Assembly (NCBI GenBank): GCA_016788525.1
Contig: JAEUPD010000101.1
Location: 1 to 54,523, forward strand
Direction of reading: 5' to 3'
DNA length: 54,523 bases
Origin: Rubrivivax sp.
Lineage (GTDB): Bacteria > Pseudomonadota > Gammaproteobacteria > Burkholderiales > Burkholderiaceae_C
In this document: positions 7,164 to 15,856 of the stretch, piece after piece
Layout of the letters: the number at the start of each line of letters is the position of its first letter
Position numbering within the stretch: the stretch's first letter is position 1
The notes under the pieces: generated by a model
The model's input: the letters and a program-made list of their open reading frames with translations, nothing else
Database searches by the model: none
Told to the model about the DNA's origin: nothing
Position numbers and translations under genes: made by a program

Positions 7164-9169
7164 GCCGGCTGAACCGGCGCCGGCGGCGGCTGGCCGCGGC
7201 GCTGCTGGGCGCGCCCTGGGCGGCGGCGCTGCCTTCGGCGCTGGCGCAGGGCCAGGGCGGGACAGACCGAGCCACGGTGCCGGCAGACCCTGCGCCCAGG
7301 GCTGCCGCCGCCGCAGCCGCGGCGCCGGCCCCCGACGACGGCGCGGCCTTCACCGGCCGCTGGGTGCACGCCTTCGCGGCCTATGGCGCGCCGAAGTACG
7401 GCCCGGACTTCAAGCACTTCGACTACGTCAACCCCGATGCGCCCAAGGGCGGCACGCTGAGGCTGAAGAACCCCGACCGGCGTTCGAGCTTCGACAAGTT
7501 CAACCCCTGGACGACGCGCGGCAACGCGCCGGCCGGCGTGCTCATCTGGATGGTCGAGGGCCTGGCGCACCTCGGGCAGGACGAGCCGCTGGCGATGTAC
7601 GGGCTGTTGGCCGAGGCGATCAATGTCGCGCCGGACTTTGGCAGCGTGAGTTTTCGCCTGCGGGCCGAGGCGCGCTTCTCGAACGGCGACCCGGTGCGTG
7701 CCGAAGATGTGCGCCACAGCTTCGAGATGCTGGCCAGCAAGCATGCGCGCCCTTCCGTGCAGACCCAGTTGGCCGGCATCGCGCGCGTCGTGGTGCTCGA
7801 CGAGCGCACGCTGCGCTTCGAGTTCCGTGACAAGACGCGCGAGCAGGTGTTCGTCGCCGGCACCATGCCGGTGTTCAGCCGCAAGTGGGGCCTGCAGCCC
7901 GACGGCCGGGTCAAGAAGCTCGACGAGATCGTCACCGAGCACCCGATCCTCTCCGGCCCGTACCTCATCGACAAGGTCGAGATGCCGCGGCGCATCGAGT
8001 ACCGGCTCAACCCCGACTACTGGGGCCGCGCGCTGGCCGTGCGCCGCGGCCACTTCAACTTCGAGCGCGTGGTCTACCGCATGTACGCCGACGACGCCGT
8101 GGCGCGCGAGGGCTTCAAGGCCGGCGAGTTCGACCTGATGAAGGAGTACCGCTCGCGCGCCTTCGTGCGCCAGCATGCCGGCGTGAAGTGGGACGACGGG
8201 CGCATCGTCAAGGCCATCCTGCCCACGCGCTACGGGCAGTACCTGCAAAGCTACCAGCTCAACCTGCGCCGGCCGGTGTTCCAGGACATCCGCGTGCGCG
8301 AGGCGCTGGTGCACACCTACGACTTCGAGACGCTGAACAAGACGCGCATGTTCAAGCGCCACAGCAGCATGTTCAGCAACTCGGAGTTCGCCGCCCAGGG
8401 GCTGCCCACACCCGGCGAGCTGGCGCTGCTGGAGCCGTTCCGCGCGGAGCTGCCGCCGCGCGTGTTCGGCCCCGCGTTCGTGAGCCCGCGCACCGACGCC
8501 GACCCCAACGGCCTGCGCCGCAACCTGCTGAAGGCGCGCGACCTGCTCGACGCCGCCGGTTGGAAGCTCGACAGCGCGGGTGTGCTGCGCAATGCCAAGG
8601 GCGAGCCCTTCGTCTTCGAGTACCTGCAGCCGCTGGCCAGCAACGTCAACGACTGGCAGGGCAACCTGCGCAAGCTGGGCATCGAGATGAAGGTGCGGCT
8701 GGTGGACTTCGCGCTCTATCGCCGCCGGCTGCAGCAGTACGACTTCGACATGGCCGCGCTCGTCGAGGGCCGCTTCACGCTGCCGCAGGGCGCCGAGGTG
8801 GCGCGCATGATCGGCAGCAGGTCGGCCGACGAGCCCGGCAACTACAACTACCGCGGGGTGAAGAACCGCGCCGTCGACGCGCTGATCGACGTCATGAACC
8901 ACGCCAACTCGCTGGACGAGTTGCGCAATGCGGCGCGTGCGCTGGACCGCGTGGCGATGTGGCACTTCTGGTGCATCCCCGATCTGTTCTCGGGGCAGGA
9001 GGCGATCTCCTACTGGAACAAGTTCGGCATCCCGAAGGCCAGCGCGCACTACTTCCAGGCCGACACGCTCATCGACGGCTTTGTCGAGCACCCCCCGTGG
9101 CCGCTCCTGACATGGTGGGACAAGGGCCGCGAAGGCGCCTCGCCGGTGGCCAAGGCCGGCCGAGGTTAG
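7160..9169 (+). CDS. yejA: Peptide ABC transporter substrate-binding protein (YejA-like)
   Basis: A 669-residue periplasmic binding protein of the dipeptide/oligopeptide family (SBP type 5). The N terminus has a basic region, a hydrophobic core and a cleavage site near SALA-QG, then a low-complexity Ala linker. YejA-type phrases are seen: YGAPKYGPDFKHFDYVNPDAPKGG, FSNGDPVRAEDVRHSFEML, ILSGPYLIDKVEMPRRIEYR, YWGRALAVRRGHFNFERVVY and YMYADD-like YRMYADDAVAREGFKAGEFD. In E. coli the system imports microcin C and related peptides, and in other bacteria murein peptides. The start overlaps the stop of the thioredoxin-like gene (ATGA). It heads a complete transporter operon. Confidence 0.93.
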   Translation: MSRLNRRRRRLAAALLGAPWAAALPSALAQGQGGTDRATVPADPAPRAAAAAAAAPAPDDGAAFTGRWVHAFAAYGAPKYGPDFKHFDYVNPDAPKGGTLRLKNPDRRSSFDKFNPWTTRGNAPAGVLIWMVEGLAHLGQDEPLAMYGLLAEAINVAPDFGSVSFRLRAEARFSNGDPVRAEDVRHSFEMLASKHARPSVQTQLAGIARVVVLDERTLRFEFRDKTREQVFVAGTMPVFSRKWGLQPDGRVKKLDEIVTEHPILSGPYLIDKVEMPRRIEYRLNPDYWGRALAVRRGHFNFERVVYRMYADDAVAREGFKAGEFDLMKEYRSRAFVRQHAGVKWDDGRIVKAILPTRYGQYLQSYQLNLRRPVFQDIRVREALVHTYDFETLNKTRMFKRHSSMFSNSEFAAQGLPTPGELALLEPFRAELPPRVFGPAFVSPRTDADPNGLRRNLLKARDLLDAAGWKLDSAGVLRNAKGEPFVFEYLQPLASNVNDWQGNLRKLGIEMKVRLVDFALYRRRLQQYDFDMAALVEGRFTLPQGAEVARMIGSRSADEPGNYNYRGVKNRAVDALIDVMNHANSLDELRNAARALDRVAMWHFWCIPDLFSGQEAISYWNKFGIPKASAHYFQADTLIDGFVEHPPWPLLTWWDKGREGASPVAKAGRG

Positions 9170-9192
9170 TGCACGCGAGGCGCGGCAACCCC

Positions 9193-10227
9193 ATGTGGCT
9201 GTACATCCTCAAGCGCATCGCGCTCATGGTGCCCACCCTGCTGGGGGCGCTGACCATCACCTTTGTCGTCATGCAGTTCGTGCCCGGCGGCCCCATCGAG
9301 CAGATCATGGCCGAGCAGAGTGCCGGCGCCGGCGGCGAGACCAGTGGCTACAAGGCCGGCCGCGACCTGGACAAGAAGCAGCGCGAGGAGCTGATGAAGC
9401 TGTACGGCTTCGACAAGCCGGCGTATGTGCGCTACTTCGAGATGCTGGCCAGCTTCGCGCGTTTCGACCTCGGCAGGAGCTTCCTGCAGAACAAGGACGT
9501 GTGGACGCTGATCAAGGACAAGCTGCCGGTGTCGATCTCGCTGGGGCTGTGGACCTTCTTCATCAGCTACCTGATCAGCATTCCGCTGGGCGTGGCCAAG
9601 GCGGTGCGCGAGGGCTCGCGCTTCGACACGCTGACCACCTTCTTCGTGCTGCTGGGCTACGCGATCCCGGGCTTCGTGCTGGGGGTGCTGTTGATCGTGC
9701 TGTTCGCCGGCGGCAGCTTTCTCGAGTGGTTCCCGCTGCGCGGGCTGACCTCCGACCATTGGGCTGAGCTTTCCGCCTGGGGCAAGGTAAAGGACTACTT
9801 CTGGCACCTGACGCTGCCGCTCATCTGCCTGGTGATCCACAGCTTCGCGGTGGTGACGCTGTTGACCAAGAACACCTTCGTCGAGGAGGTGCGCAAGCAG
9901 TACGTGCTGGTGGCGCGCTCCAAGGGCCTCTCGCAGGAGCGCGTGCTCTACAAGCACATCTTCCGCAACGCGCTCATTCCGCTGGTCACCGGGTTTCCGG
10001 CGGCGTTCATCGGCGCGTTCTTCGCCGGCTCGGTGCTGATCGAGACGCTGTTCTCGCTGGATGGCCTGGGGCTCCTGTCGTTCGAGAGCATCGTGCGGCG
10101 TGACTACCCGGTGGTGCTGGGGTCGCTGTACCTGTTCACGCTGATCGCGCTGGTGGTCAAGCTCGCCTCCGACTTGCTCTACACGGTGGTCGACCCGCGC
10201 GTGCAGTTCGGGGCGGTGGCGCGATGA
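9193..10227 (+). CDS. yejB: Peptide ABC transporter permease (YejB-like)
   Basis: A 344-residue inner-membrane permease. It begins MWLYILKRIALMVPTLLGALTITFVVMQFVPGGP, the usual first helix of DppB/YejB permeases. It then has the YejB-specific insertion after the first helix (GYKAGRDLDKKQREELMKLYGFDKP), five further helices and the EAA-loop region that contacts the ATPase (YVLVARSKGLSQERVLYKHIFRNALIPL). The gene follows yejA after 23 bp and its stop overlaps the next start by 4 bp. It forms the membrane channel together with the YejE-like protein. Confidence 0.95.
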   Translation: MWLYILKRIALMVPTLLGALTITFVVMQFVPGGPIEQIMAEQSAGAGGETSGYKAGRDLDKKQREELMKLYGFDKPAYVRYFEMLASFARFDLGRSFLQNKDVWTLIKDKLPVSISLGLWTFFISYLISIPLGVAKAVREGSRFDTLTTFFVLLGYAIPGFVLGVLLIVLFAGGSFLEWFPLRGLTSDHWAELSAWGKVKDYFWHLTLPLICLVIHSFAVVTLLTKNTFVEEVRKQYVLVARSKGLSQERVLYKHIFRNALIPLVTGFPAAFIGAFFAGSVLIETLFSLDGLGLLSFESIVRRDYPVVLGSLYLFTLIALVVKLASDLLYTVVDPRVQFGAVAR

Positions 10228-11321
10228 GCGCGGCGCCGGGCCTGCCCGTGGCACCCGAGGGCGCCCAGGCGCCGGCGGCCCACGCGGCGGTGGCGCCGAT
10301 GTCGCCGATGTCGCCGAACCAGCGCGCGTGGGCGCGCTTCAAGCGCAACCGCCTGGGCACGGCGTCGCTGTGGATCATGGCCGTGCTGCTGGTGCTCACG
10401 ACCTGCGCCGAACTGATCAGCAACGAGCGGCCGCTGGTCGCACGCATCCACGGCCAGTGGGTCGCGCCGCTGCTGGCCAACCCGAGCGAGAAGGCGCTCG
10501 GCGGCGACTTCGACACGCCCACCGACTGGAAGGACCCGTTCGTCGCCGAGCTCCTGCGCAAGCCGGGCAACTGGGCGCTGAGCACAGTCAACCCGCACTC
10601 GGCGCACTCGATCGATTACTTCCGCCCCGGCCTCGACCCGGCGCCGCCGAGCGGGCAGAACTGGCTGGGCACCGACGCCAAGGGCCGCGACATGCTGGCG
10701 CAGCTGATCTACGGCTTTCGCGTCAGCATCTGGTTCGCGCTGGCGCTCACCGTGGTCGGCACAGCCATCGGCGTGGCGATGGGGGCGCTGCAGGGCTTCT
10801 TCGGCGGCAAGGTCGACCTCGTGCTGCAGCGGCTGATCGAGATCTGGGGCTCGGTGCCCGAGCTGTACCTGCTGATCATCTTCGCGTCGATCTTCGAGCC
10901 CTCGCTGCTGCTGCTGCTGGTGCTGCTGGCGCTGTGGGGCTGGATGGGCCTGTCGGACTACGTGCGTGCCGAGTTCCTGCGCAACCGCAGCCTGGAGTTC
11001 GTGAAGGCGGCGCGGGCGCTGGGCCTTTCCAATGGCCAGATCATCTGGCGGCACGTGCTGCCCAACTCGATGACGCCGGTGATCACCTTCCTGCCGTTCC
11101 GCATGAGCGGGGCGATCCTGGCGCTGACCTCGCTGGACTTTCTCGGTCTGGGCGTGCCGGCGTCGGTGCCGTCGCTGGGCGAGCTGCTCAGGCAGGGCAA
11201 GGAGCACCTGGACAGCTGGTGGGTGATCGTGCCGACCTTCGCGCTGCTGGTGCTGACGATGCTGCTGCTCACCTTCATCGGCGACGCGCTGCGCGACGCC
11301 TTCGACACCCGCAAGTCCTGA
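10224..11321 (+). CDS. yejE: Peptide ABC transporter permease (YejE-like)
   Basis: The second permease, 365 residues. A cytoplasmic N-terminal stretch of about 35 residues, Ala/Pro-rich, precedes the RFKRNRLGTASLWIM helix. A periplasmic domain then contains the YejE-type stretch GGDFDTPTDWKDPFVAELL, followed by LGTDAKGRDMLAQLIYGFRVS. The ATPase-contact loop is present (FVKAARALGLSNGQIIWRHVLPNSMTPV). It pairs with YejB, and the overlap with yejB (ATGA) supports equimolar synthesis. The N-terminal extension with repeated MSPMSP is unusual, and an internal start cannot be excluded. Confidence 0.95.
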   Translation: MSAAPGLPVAPEGAQAPAAHAAVAPMSPMSPNQRAWARFKRNRLGTASLWIMAVLLVLTTCAELISNERPLVARIHGQWVAPLLANPSEKALGGDFDTPTDWKDPFVAELLRKPGNWALSTVNPHSAHSIDYFRPGLDPAPPSGQNWLGTDAKGRDMLAQLIYGFRVSIWFALALTVVGTAIGVAMGALQGFFGGKVDLVLQRLIEIWGSVPELYLLIIFASIFEPSLLLLLVLLALWGWMGLSDYVRAEFLRNRSLEFVKAARALGLSNGQIIWRHVLPNSMTPVITFLPFRMSGAILALTSLDFLGLGVPASVPSLGELLRQGKEHLDSWWVIVPTFALLVLTMLLLTFIGDALRDAFDTRKS

Positions 11322-11330
11322 CCGACCACG

Positions 11331-12941
11331 ATGACCGCGCCCCGCTCGCCGCTGCTCGACGTTCAGAGCCTCACCGTGCGCTTCGGCGCCAGCACGGTGG
11401 TGGACGAGGTGTCGTTCGCGATCGCCGCGGGCGAGAAGTTCGCGCTGGTGGGCGAATCGGGCTCGGGCAAGTCGATCACCGCGCTGTCGGTGTTGCGGCT
11501 GGTGGATGCGGCCGAAACGCGCGGCGCCATCCGCTTCGACGGCGAAGAGCTGCTGGCCAAGTCCGAGCGCGAGATGCGCGGGCTGCGCGGCAGCCGCATC
11601 GGCATGATCTTCCAGGAGCCGATGACGGCGCTGAACCCGCTGTTCACGGTGGGCAATCAGATCGGCGAGGTGCTGGAGCTGCACCTGGGGGTGTCGAAGC
11701 CCGAGGCGCGCTCACGCGCCATCGAGCTGCTGAAGCGCACCGGCGTACCCGAGCCCGCGCGTCGCATCGACGACCACCCGCACCAGCTCTCGGGCGGCCA
11801 GCGCCAGCGCGCGATGATCGCCATGGCGCTGGCCTGCAAGCCGCGGCTGCTGATCTGCGACGAGCCGACGACGGCGCTGGACGTGACGATCCAGGCGCAG
11901 ATCCTGGCGCTGCTGGACGAACTGCAGGCCGAGATGGGCATGGCGCTGCTGTTCATCACGCACGACCTCAACCTGGTGCGCCGCTTCACCCACCGCGTCG
12001 GCGTGATGGAGAAGGGGCGCCTGGTGGAAACCGGCGCCACCGCCGAGGTGTTTGCCCGCCCGCAGCACGCCTACACGCGGCGGCTGCTGGCCAGCCGCCC
12101 GGTGCGCAGCGTGGTGCCGGTGGCCGCGGGCGCGCGCGAGCTGGTCAGGGGCGAGGCGGTGCGGGTGAGCTTTGCCCGCAGCGTGCCGGGCCTGGCCGGC
12201 TGGTTCAGGAAGGCGCAGTTCCATGCCGTGCAGCGCGCCACGCTGAGCCTGAAGCAGGGCGAGACGCTGGGCATCGTCGGCGAGTCGGGCTCGGGCAAGA
12301 CGACGCTGGGGATGGCGCTGCTGGCGCTGCAGCCGGTCTCCGACGGCGCGGTGCACCTGGACGGTGAGCGCATCGACAACGCACCACGCGAGGCGCTGCG
12401 CAAGATGCGCCGGCGCATGCAGGTGGTGTTCCAGGACCCGTTCGCCTCGCTGTCGCCGCGCATGACCATCGGGCAGATCGTGGGCGAGGGGCTGGCGCTG
12501 CATCGGCCAGAGCTCGGCACGGCCGAGCGCGAGCAGGTGATGCTGGAGATGCTGGACGAGGTCGGCCTCTCCGATCGCCACGGCGTCGCCGGCGTGCTGC
12601 AGCGCTATCCGCACGAGTTCAGCGGCGGCCAGCGCCAGCGCATCGCCATCGCGCGCGCGGTGGTGCTGCGCCCCGAGGTGCTGGTGCTCGACGAGCCGAC
12701 CTCGGCGCTGGATGTGTCGGTGCAGCAGCAGGTGCTGCAGCTGCTGGTGGCGCTGCAGAAGCGCTACGGCATGAGCTACGTCTTCATCAGCCACGACCTC
12801 GCGGTGGTGCGCGCGATGTCGCACCGCGTGATGGTGATGAAGGACGGCGACGTGGTCGAGGAAGGCGAGGCCGAGGCGCTGTTCGCCGCGCCGCGCGAGG
12901 CCTACACGCGCGAGCTGCTGGCCGCGGCGCACTTGCAGTAG
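11331..12941 (+). CDS. yejF: Peptide ABC transporter ATP-binding protein, fused dimer (YejF-like)
   Basis: A 536-residue protein with two ABC ATPase domains in one chain, as in YejF/GsiA. Domain 1 has Walker A GESGSGKS, signature [15 protein letters not shown] and Walker [13 protein letters not shown]. Domain 2 has Walker [12 protein letters not shown], signature [15 protein letters not shown] and Walker [13 protein letters not shown]. Each domain ends with an oligopeptide-transporter C-terminal extension ([13 protein letters not shown] and [10 protein letters not shown]). It powers the YejB/YejE channel from the cytoplasmic side. It starts 9 bp after yejE, so it belongs to the same operon. 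No defect is seen in either catalytic site. Confidence 0.95.
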   Translation: MTAPRSPLLDVQSLTVRFGASTVVDEVSFAIAAGEKFALVGESGSGKSITALSVLRLVDAAETRGAIRFDGEELLAKSEREMRGLRGSRIGMIFQEPMTALNPLFTVGNQIGEVLELHLGVSKPEARSRAIELLKRTGVPEPARRIDDHPHQLSGGQRQRAMIAMALACKPRLLICDEPTTALDVTIQAQILALLDELQAEMGMALLFITHDLNLVRRFTHRVGVMEKGRLVETGATAEVFARPQHAYTRRLLASRPVRSVVPVAAGARELVRGEAVRVSFARSVPGLAGWFRKAQFHAVQRATLSLKQGETLGIVGESGSGKTTLGMALLALQPVSDGAVHLDGERIDNAPREALRKMRRRMQVVFQDPFASLSPRMTIGQIVGEGLALHRPELGTAEREQVMLEMLDEVGLSDRHGVAGVLQRYPHEFSGGQRQRIAIARAVVLRPEVLVLDEPTSALDVSVQQQVLQLLVALQKRYGMSYVFISHDLAVVRAMSHRVMVMKDGDVVEEGEAEALFAAPREAYTRELLAAAHLQ

Positions 12942-12985
12942 GCACGTGCCGGCAACGCCAGGGCGGAAGCGGACACACGGCGCCG

Positions 12986-14176
12986 ATGGCAGCAGTTGAG
13001 AGCGCGGCACGCGCGGGGCTGCCGCTGTCGGCGGTGGTGGCCGGTTTCGTCGCCGTGCTGGTGGGGTTCACCAGTTCGGTGGTCATCGTCTTCCAGGCCG
13101 CCGACGCGCTGGGTGCGACGCCGGCGCAGAAGGCATCGTGGATCTGGGCGCTCGGGCTCGGCATGGGGCTCACGAGCCTGGGGCTGAGCCTGCGCTACCG
13201 CCAGCCGGTGCTCACCGCGTGGTCGACTCCCGGTGCCGCGCTGCTGGCCACGGCGGGGGCCGGGCTGAGCATGGCCGAGGGCGTGGGCGCCTTCCTGGTC
13301 TGCGGGCTGCTCATCACCCTGGCGGGGGCCACCGGCTGGTTCGCGCGCGTGATGAACCGTCTGCCGATGGCGTTGGCGGCCGCGCTGCTGGCCGGCGTGC
13401 TGGCGCGCTTTGCATTCGATGCCTTCCTGCAGCTGGGCAGCGACGGGGCGCTGGTGGCGCCGATGCTGGTGGCGTACCTTGCCGGGCGGCGCTGGTGGCC
13501 GCGCTACGCGGTGCCCGGGGTGCTGGCGCTGGGCATCGGCATCGCGGCGGTGCAGGGGCGGCTGGCCGCGAATGCCCTGGCCGCGGCGGACTGGGCGCTG
13601 GCGACACCGGTGTTCACGATGCCGGTGTTCAGCCTGGCGGCGGCGGTGGGCGTGGCGCTGCCGCTGTTCGTGGTGACGATGGCCTCGCAGAACCTGCCCG
13701 GCGTGGCCGCGCAGCGCGCCGCCGGGTACGACACGCCGGTGTCGCCGGTGATCACGACCACGGGCGTCGCCACGGTGTTGCTGGCGCCGTTCGGCGGCTA
13801 TGCGCTGAACCTGGCGGCGATCACGGCAGCGATCTGCATGGGGCGCGAGGCGCACGAAGATCCTTCGCGGCGCTGGCTGGCCGCGGCGATGGCCGGTGTC
13901 TTCTACATCGCGCTCGGCCTGGTCGGCGGCGCGGTGGTCGGGCTGATCACCGCGCTTCCGAAGGCGCTGGTGCTGGCGGTGGCGGGCTTCGCGCTGCTGT
14001 CGACCATTGGCTCGGCGCTCGCGGCGGCCATGAAGGACGACGGCAGCCGCGAGGCTTCGCTGATCACCTTCGTCGTCACGGCGTCGGGGCTGACGCTGTT
14101 TGGCGTCGGGGCAGCGTTCTGGGGCGTGGTGATCGGTGCGGGGGCGCTGGCGCTTCAGCGCGGGCGGGTCGGGTAG
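12986..14176 (+). CDS. benE: BenE family (benzoate/H+ symporter-like) transporter
   Basis: A 396-residue protein of about 11-12 transmembrane helices. The opening GLPLSAVVAGFVAVLVGFTSSVVIVFQAADALGATPAQKASWIWALGLGMG and the central TAWSTPGAALLATA are the usual BenE pattern. VVTMASQNLPGVAAQRAAGY and ITTTGVATVLLAPFGGYALNLAAITAAICMGREAH follow. BenE-type proteins are proposed proton-coupled importers of benzoate or other aromatic acids, but most members have not been tested. No benzoate catabolic gene is adjacent, so the substrate is unknown. The gene starts 44 bp after yejF on the same strand and could be co-transcribed with it. Confidence 0.88.
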   Translation: MAAVESAARAGLPLSAVVAGFVAVLVGFTSSVVIVFQAADALGATPAQKASWIWALGLGMGLTSLGLSLRYRQPVLTAWSTPGAALLATAGAGLSMAEGVGAFLVCGLLITLAGATGWFARVMNRLPMALAAALLAGVLARFAFDAFLQLGSDGALVAPMLVAYLAGRRWWPRYAVPGVLALGIGIAAVQGRLAANALAAADWALATPVFTMPVFSLAAAVGVALPLFVVTMASQNLPGVAAQRAAGYDTPVSPVITTTGVATVLLAPFGGYALNLAAITAAICMGREAHEDPSRRWLAAAMAGVFYIALGLVGGAVVGLITALPKALVLAVAGFALLSTIGSALAAAMKDDGSREASLITFVVTASGLTLFGVGAAFWGVVIGAGALALQRGRVG

Positions 14177-14274
14177 CGGGGGCCGCTGCGGGGCCGGGCA
14201 GTCCGCTCGAGTCCGGCAGGTGGTGGCTGGCTCGAGGTCGGTGGCGCAAGCAGGGCGGCCTCAACCGTGTCCAG

Positions 14275-14982
14275 TCAGCGGCCGCCGGCTTTCTCGAGCA
14301 GGGTGGCGATGGCGCGCTGCTGCCGTTGGCGCGCATGGGTCAGCGGGGTGACGCCCTGGGAGTCGGCGAGGTTGACATTTGCGCCGTGCTGGATGAGCAG
14401 GCGCACGATCTCGGTGTGGCGCGGGCCCCCATCGCCCAGGATCACCGCTTCGAGCAGCGCGGTCCAGCCCAGGCGATTGACGTGGTCGATGGGTACCTTG
14501 TTCGGGCCGCGGTATTCGAGCAGCGCCCGCACGGTTTCGACGTGCCCGTAGTGGCAGGCCGGGATCAGCGCGGTGCCGCCATAGCGGTTGAGCACCTTCG
14601 GGTCGGCCACGGCGTGGGCGGCCCGCACGATCTCGGTGTGGCCGCGGGCGCCGGCGAGCAGGAAGGCGCTGTCCTGGACGCTGTCTTGCGCGTTGACGTC
14701 GGCGCCGCGTTCGATGAGCCAGCGAGCCACCGACGCATGGCCGCCCTGGGTGGCGGCCAGCAGCGCGGTGCGACCGCTGGCATCGCGCGCTTCCAGGGGC
14801 ACACCGGCTTGCACGGCGCGCTGCGCGGCCGCGAGGTCGCCACGTGCGGCCGCGTCGATGAGCGGGGTGCCGGCCGCCTGTGCCCAGGCGGCGCGCACCG
14901 GGGCTGCGCAGGCCGCGGCGAGCAGCATCAGCGCCAGGGTGGCGCGCGGCGCTCGCGCGGGCAGGTGGCGGCGGCCAGGCAT
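14275..14982 (-). CDS. Ankyrin repeat protein, exported
   Basis: A 235-residue protein with an N-terminal signal (hydrophobic stretch at about residues 14-32, candidate cleavage after AWA-QA, or a lipoprotein Cys in LAAAC). Five or so ankyrin units follow, such as GRTALLAATQGGHASVARWLIERGADVNAQD, GGTALIPACHYGHVETVRALLEYRG and GWTALLEAVILGDGGPRHTEIVRLLIQHGANVNLAD. Ankyrin repeats bind other proteins; the partner here is unknown and probably periplasmic. It begins 15 bp after the glutathione transferase stop on the same strand, so the two form an operon. Similar ankyrin proteins next to catalase or peroxidase genes are known, but no such gene is here. Confidence 0.85.
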   Translation of the reverse strand: MPGRRHLPARAPRATLALMLLAAACAAPVRAAWAQAAGTPLIDAAARGDLAAAQRAVQAGVPLEARDASGRTALLAATQGGHASVARWLIERGADVNAQDSVQDSAFLLAGARGHTEIVRAAHAVADPKVLNRYGGTALIPACHYGHVETVRALLEYRGPNKVPIDHVNRLGWTALLEAVILGDGGPRHTEIVRLLIQHGANVNLADSQGVTPLTHARQRQQRAIATLLEKAGGR

Positions 14983-14997
14983 GCGCGCCGGGCGGCC

Positions 14998-15606
14998 TTA
15001 CTTCAACAGCCCTTCGGCCTTCATCGCCTCCTGCACCGCAGGCCGCGCGCCGACGCGGGCGATGAAGGCGTTCAGGTTGGCCAGCCCCGTGATGTCGACG
15101 CCGACGAACGGGCTCCAGCGGGCGACGGTGAAGAGGTAGGCGTCGGGCACGGTGAAGGTGTCGCCCATCAGGTACTGCCTGCCGGCGAGCTGGCTGTCGA
15201 CCCAGGTCAGGCGGTCGAGCACCTTCTTGCGGTAGACGGCCTTGCCTTCTTCGTTCATGGCCGGGTTGAACAGCGGCGAGAACGACTTGTGGATCTCGGT
15301 GCCGATGAAGGTGAGCCACTCCATCACACGGTAGCGCTCCATCGTGCCCCAGGCCGGCACGAGCTTCTTCTCGGGCACCTTGTCGGCCACGTACTGGACG
15401 ATGGCCGGGCCTTCGGCCAGGCGCTGGCCGTCGTCCAGCTCCAGCAGCGGCACGTAGCCCTTGGGGTTGATGGTGTAGTAGTCGGTGCCGTCGGCCAGCT
15501 TGTGCGTCTTGGTGCTGGCGAGCGCGGCATCGAACTTCAGGCCCGCTTCCTTCAGCACGATGTGCGGGCTGAGGGAGCAGGCGCCGGGGGAGTAGTACAG
15601 CTTCAA
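14998..15606 (-). CDS. Glutathione S-transferase (TTG start)
   Basis: A 202-residue cytosolic glutathione transferase of the bacterial beta class. The N-terminal thioredoxin-fold domain begins KLYYSPGACSLSPHIVLKEAGL, with the Ser/Cys region that activates glutathione. INPKGYVPLLELDDGQRLAEGPAIVQYVAD gives the glutathione-binding cis-Pro and the EGPAI (usually ES-AI) segment. An alpha-helical C-terminal domain includes YLMGDTFTVPDAYLF. No ATG lies near the expected N terminus. A TTG at 15606 preceded by AGGAG at 7-nt spacing gives exactly the family's usual start, so I chose it. It probably detoxifies electrophiles, and it is the first gene of a two-gene operon with the ankyrin protein. Confidence 0.9.
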   Translation of the reverse strand: MKLYYSPGACSLSPHIVLKEAGLKFDAALASTKTHKLADGTDYYTINPKGYVPLLELDDGQRLAEGPAIVQYVADKVPEKKLVPAWGTMERYRVMEWLTFIGTEIHKSFSPLFNPAMNEEGKAVYRKKVLDRLTWVDSQLAGRQYLMGDTFTVPDAYLFTVARWSPFVGVDITGLANLNAFIARVGARPAVQEAMKAEGLLK

Positions 15607-15841
15607 GAGGGGTCTCCTGGGTGGACTGGCAAGGCGGCGGGACGATAGCGCCGAGGGGTTCGCCCACTGTTCAACAGGGGTGAACGCATCCTTCGGGGCG
15701 GCGGCGGTGGTGTGTGGCTTGCGGCCGGGCGCGCGGCAGCGCTGCTCGCGGCGAGCTGCAGCACATGCAAGCCCGAAGACCGGCGGCGCGCCCGGTTCCG
15801 CCGTTCGCCGCGTTAGGCGAGGCGGCGGGCGCACGGACCCG

Positions 15842-15847
15842 GACAAT
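15842..15847 (+). promoter_or_regulatory. Possible -10 box 9 nt before the 15857 start
   Basis: GACAAT ends 9 nt before the ATG at 15857, the same arrangement as before mnmG and parB. It could give a leaderless or very short leader transcript. No convincing -35 box was found. Confidence 0.35.
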
Positions 15848-15856
15848 GCCCAGCCC

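Noticed and set aside
6863-9091. A 742-codon open frame on the minus strand
   Set aside because: Antisense shadow of yejA, with no recognisable motif or ribosome site; yejA is unambiguous.
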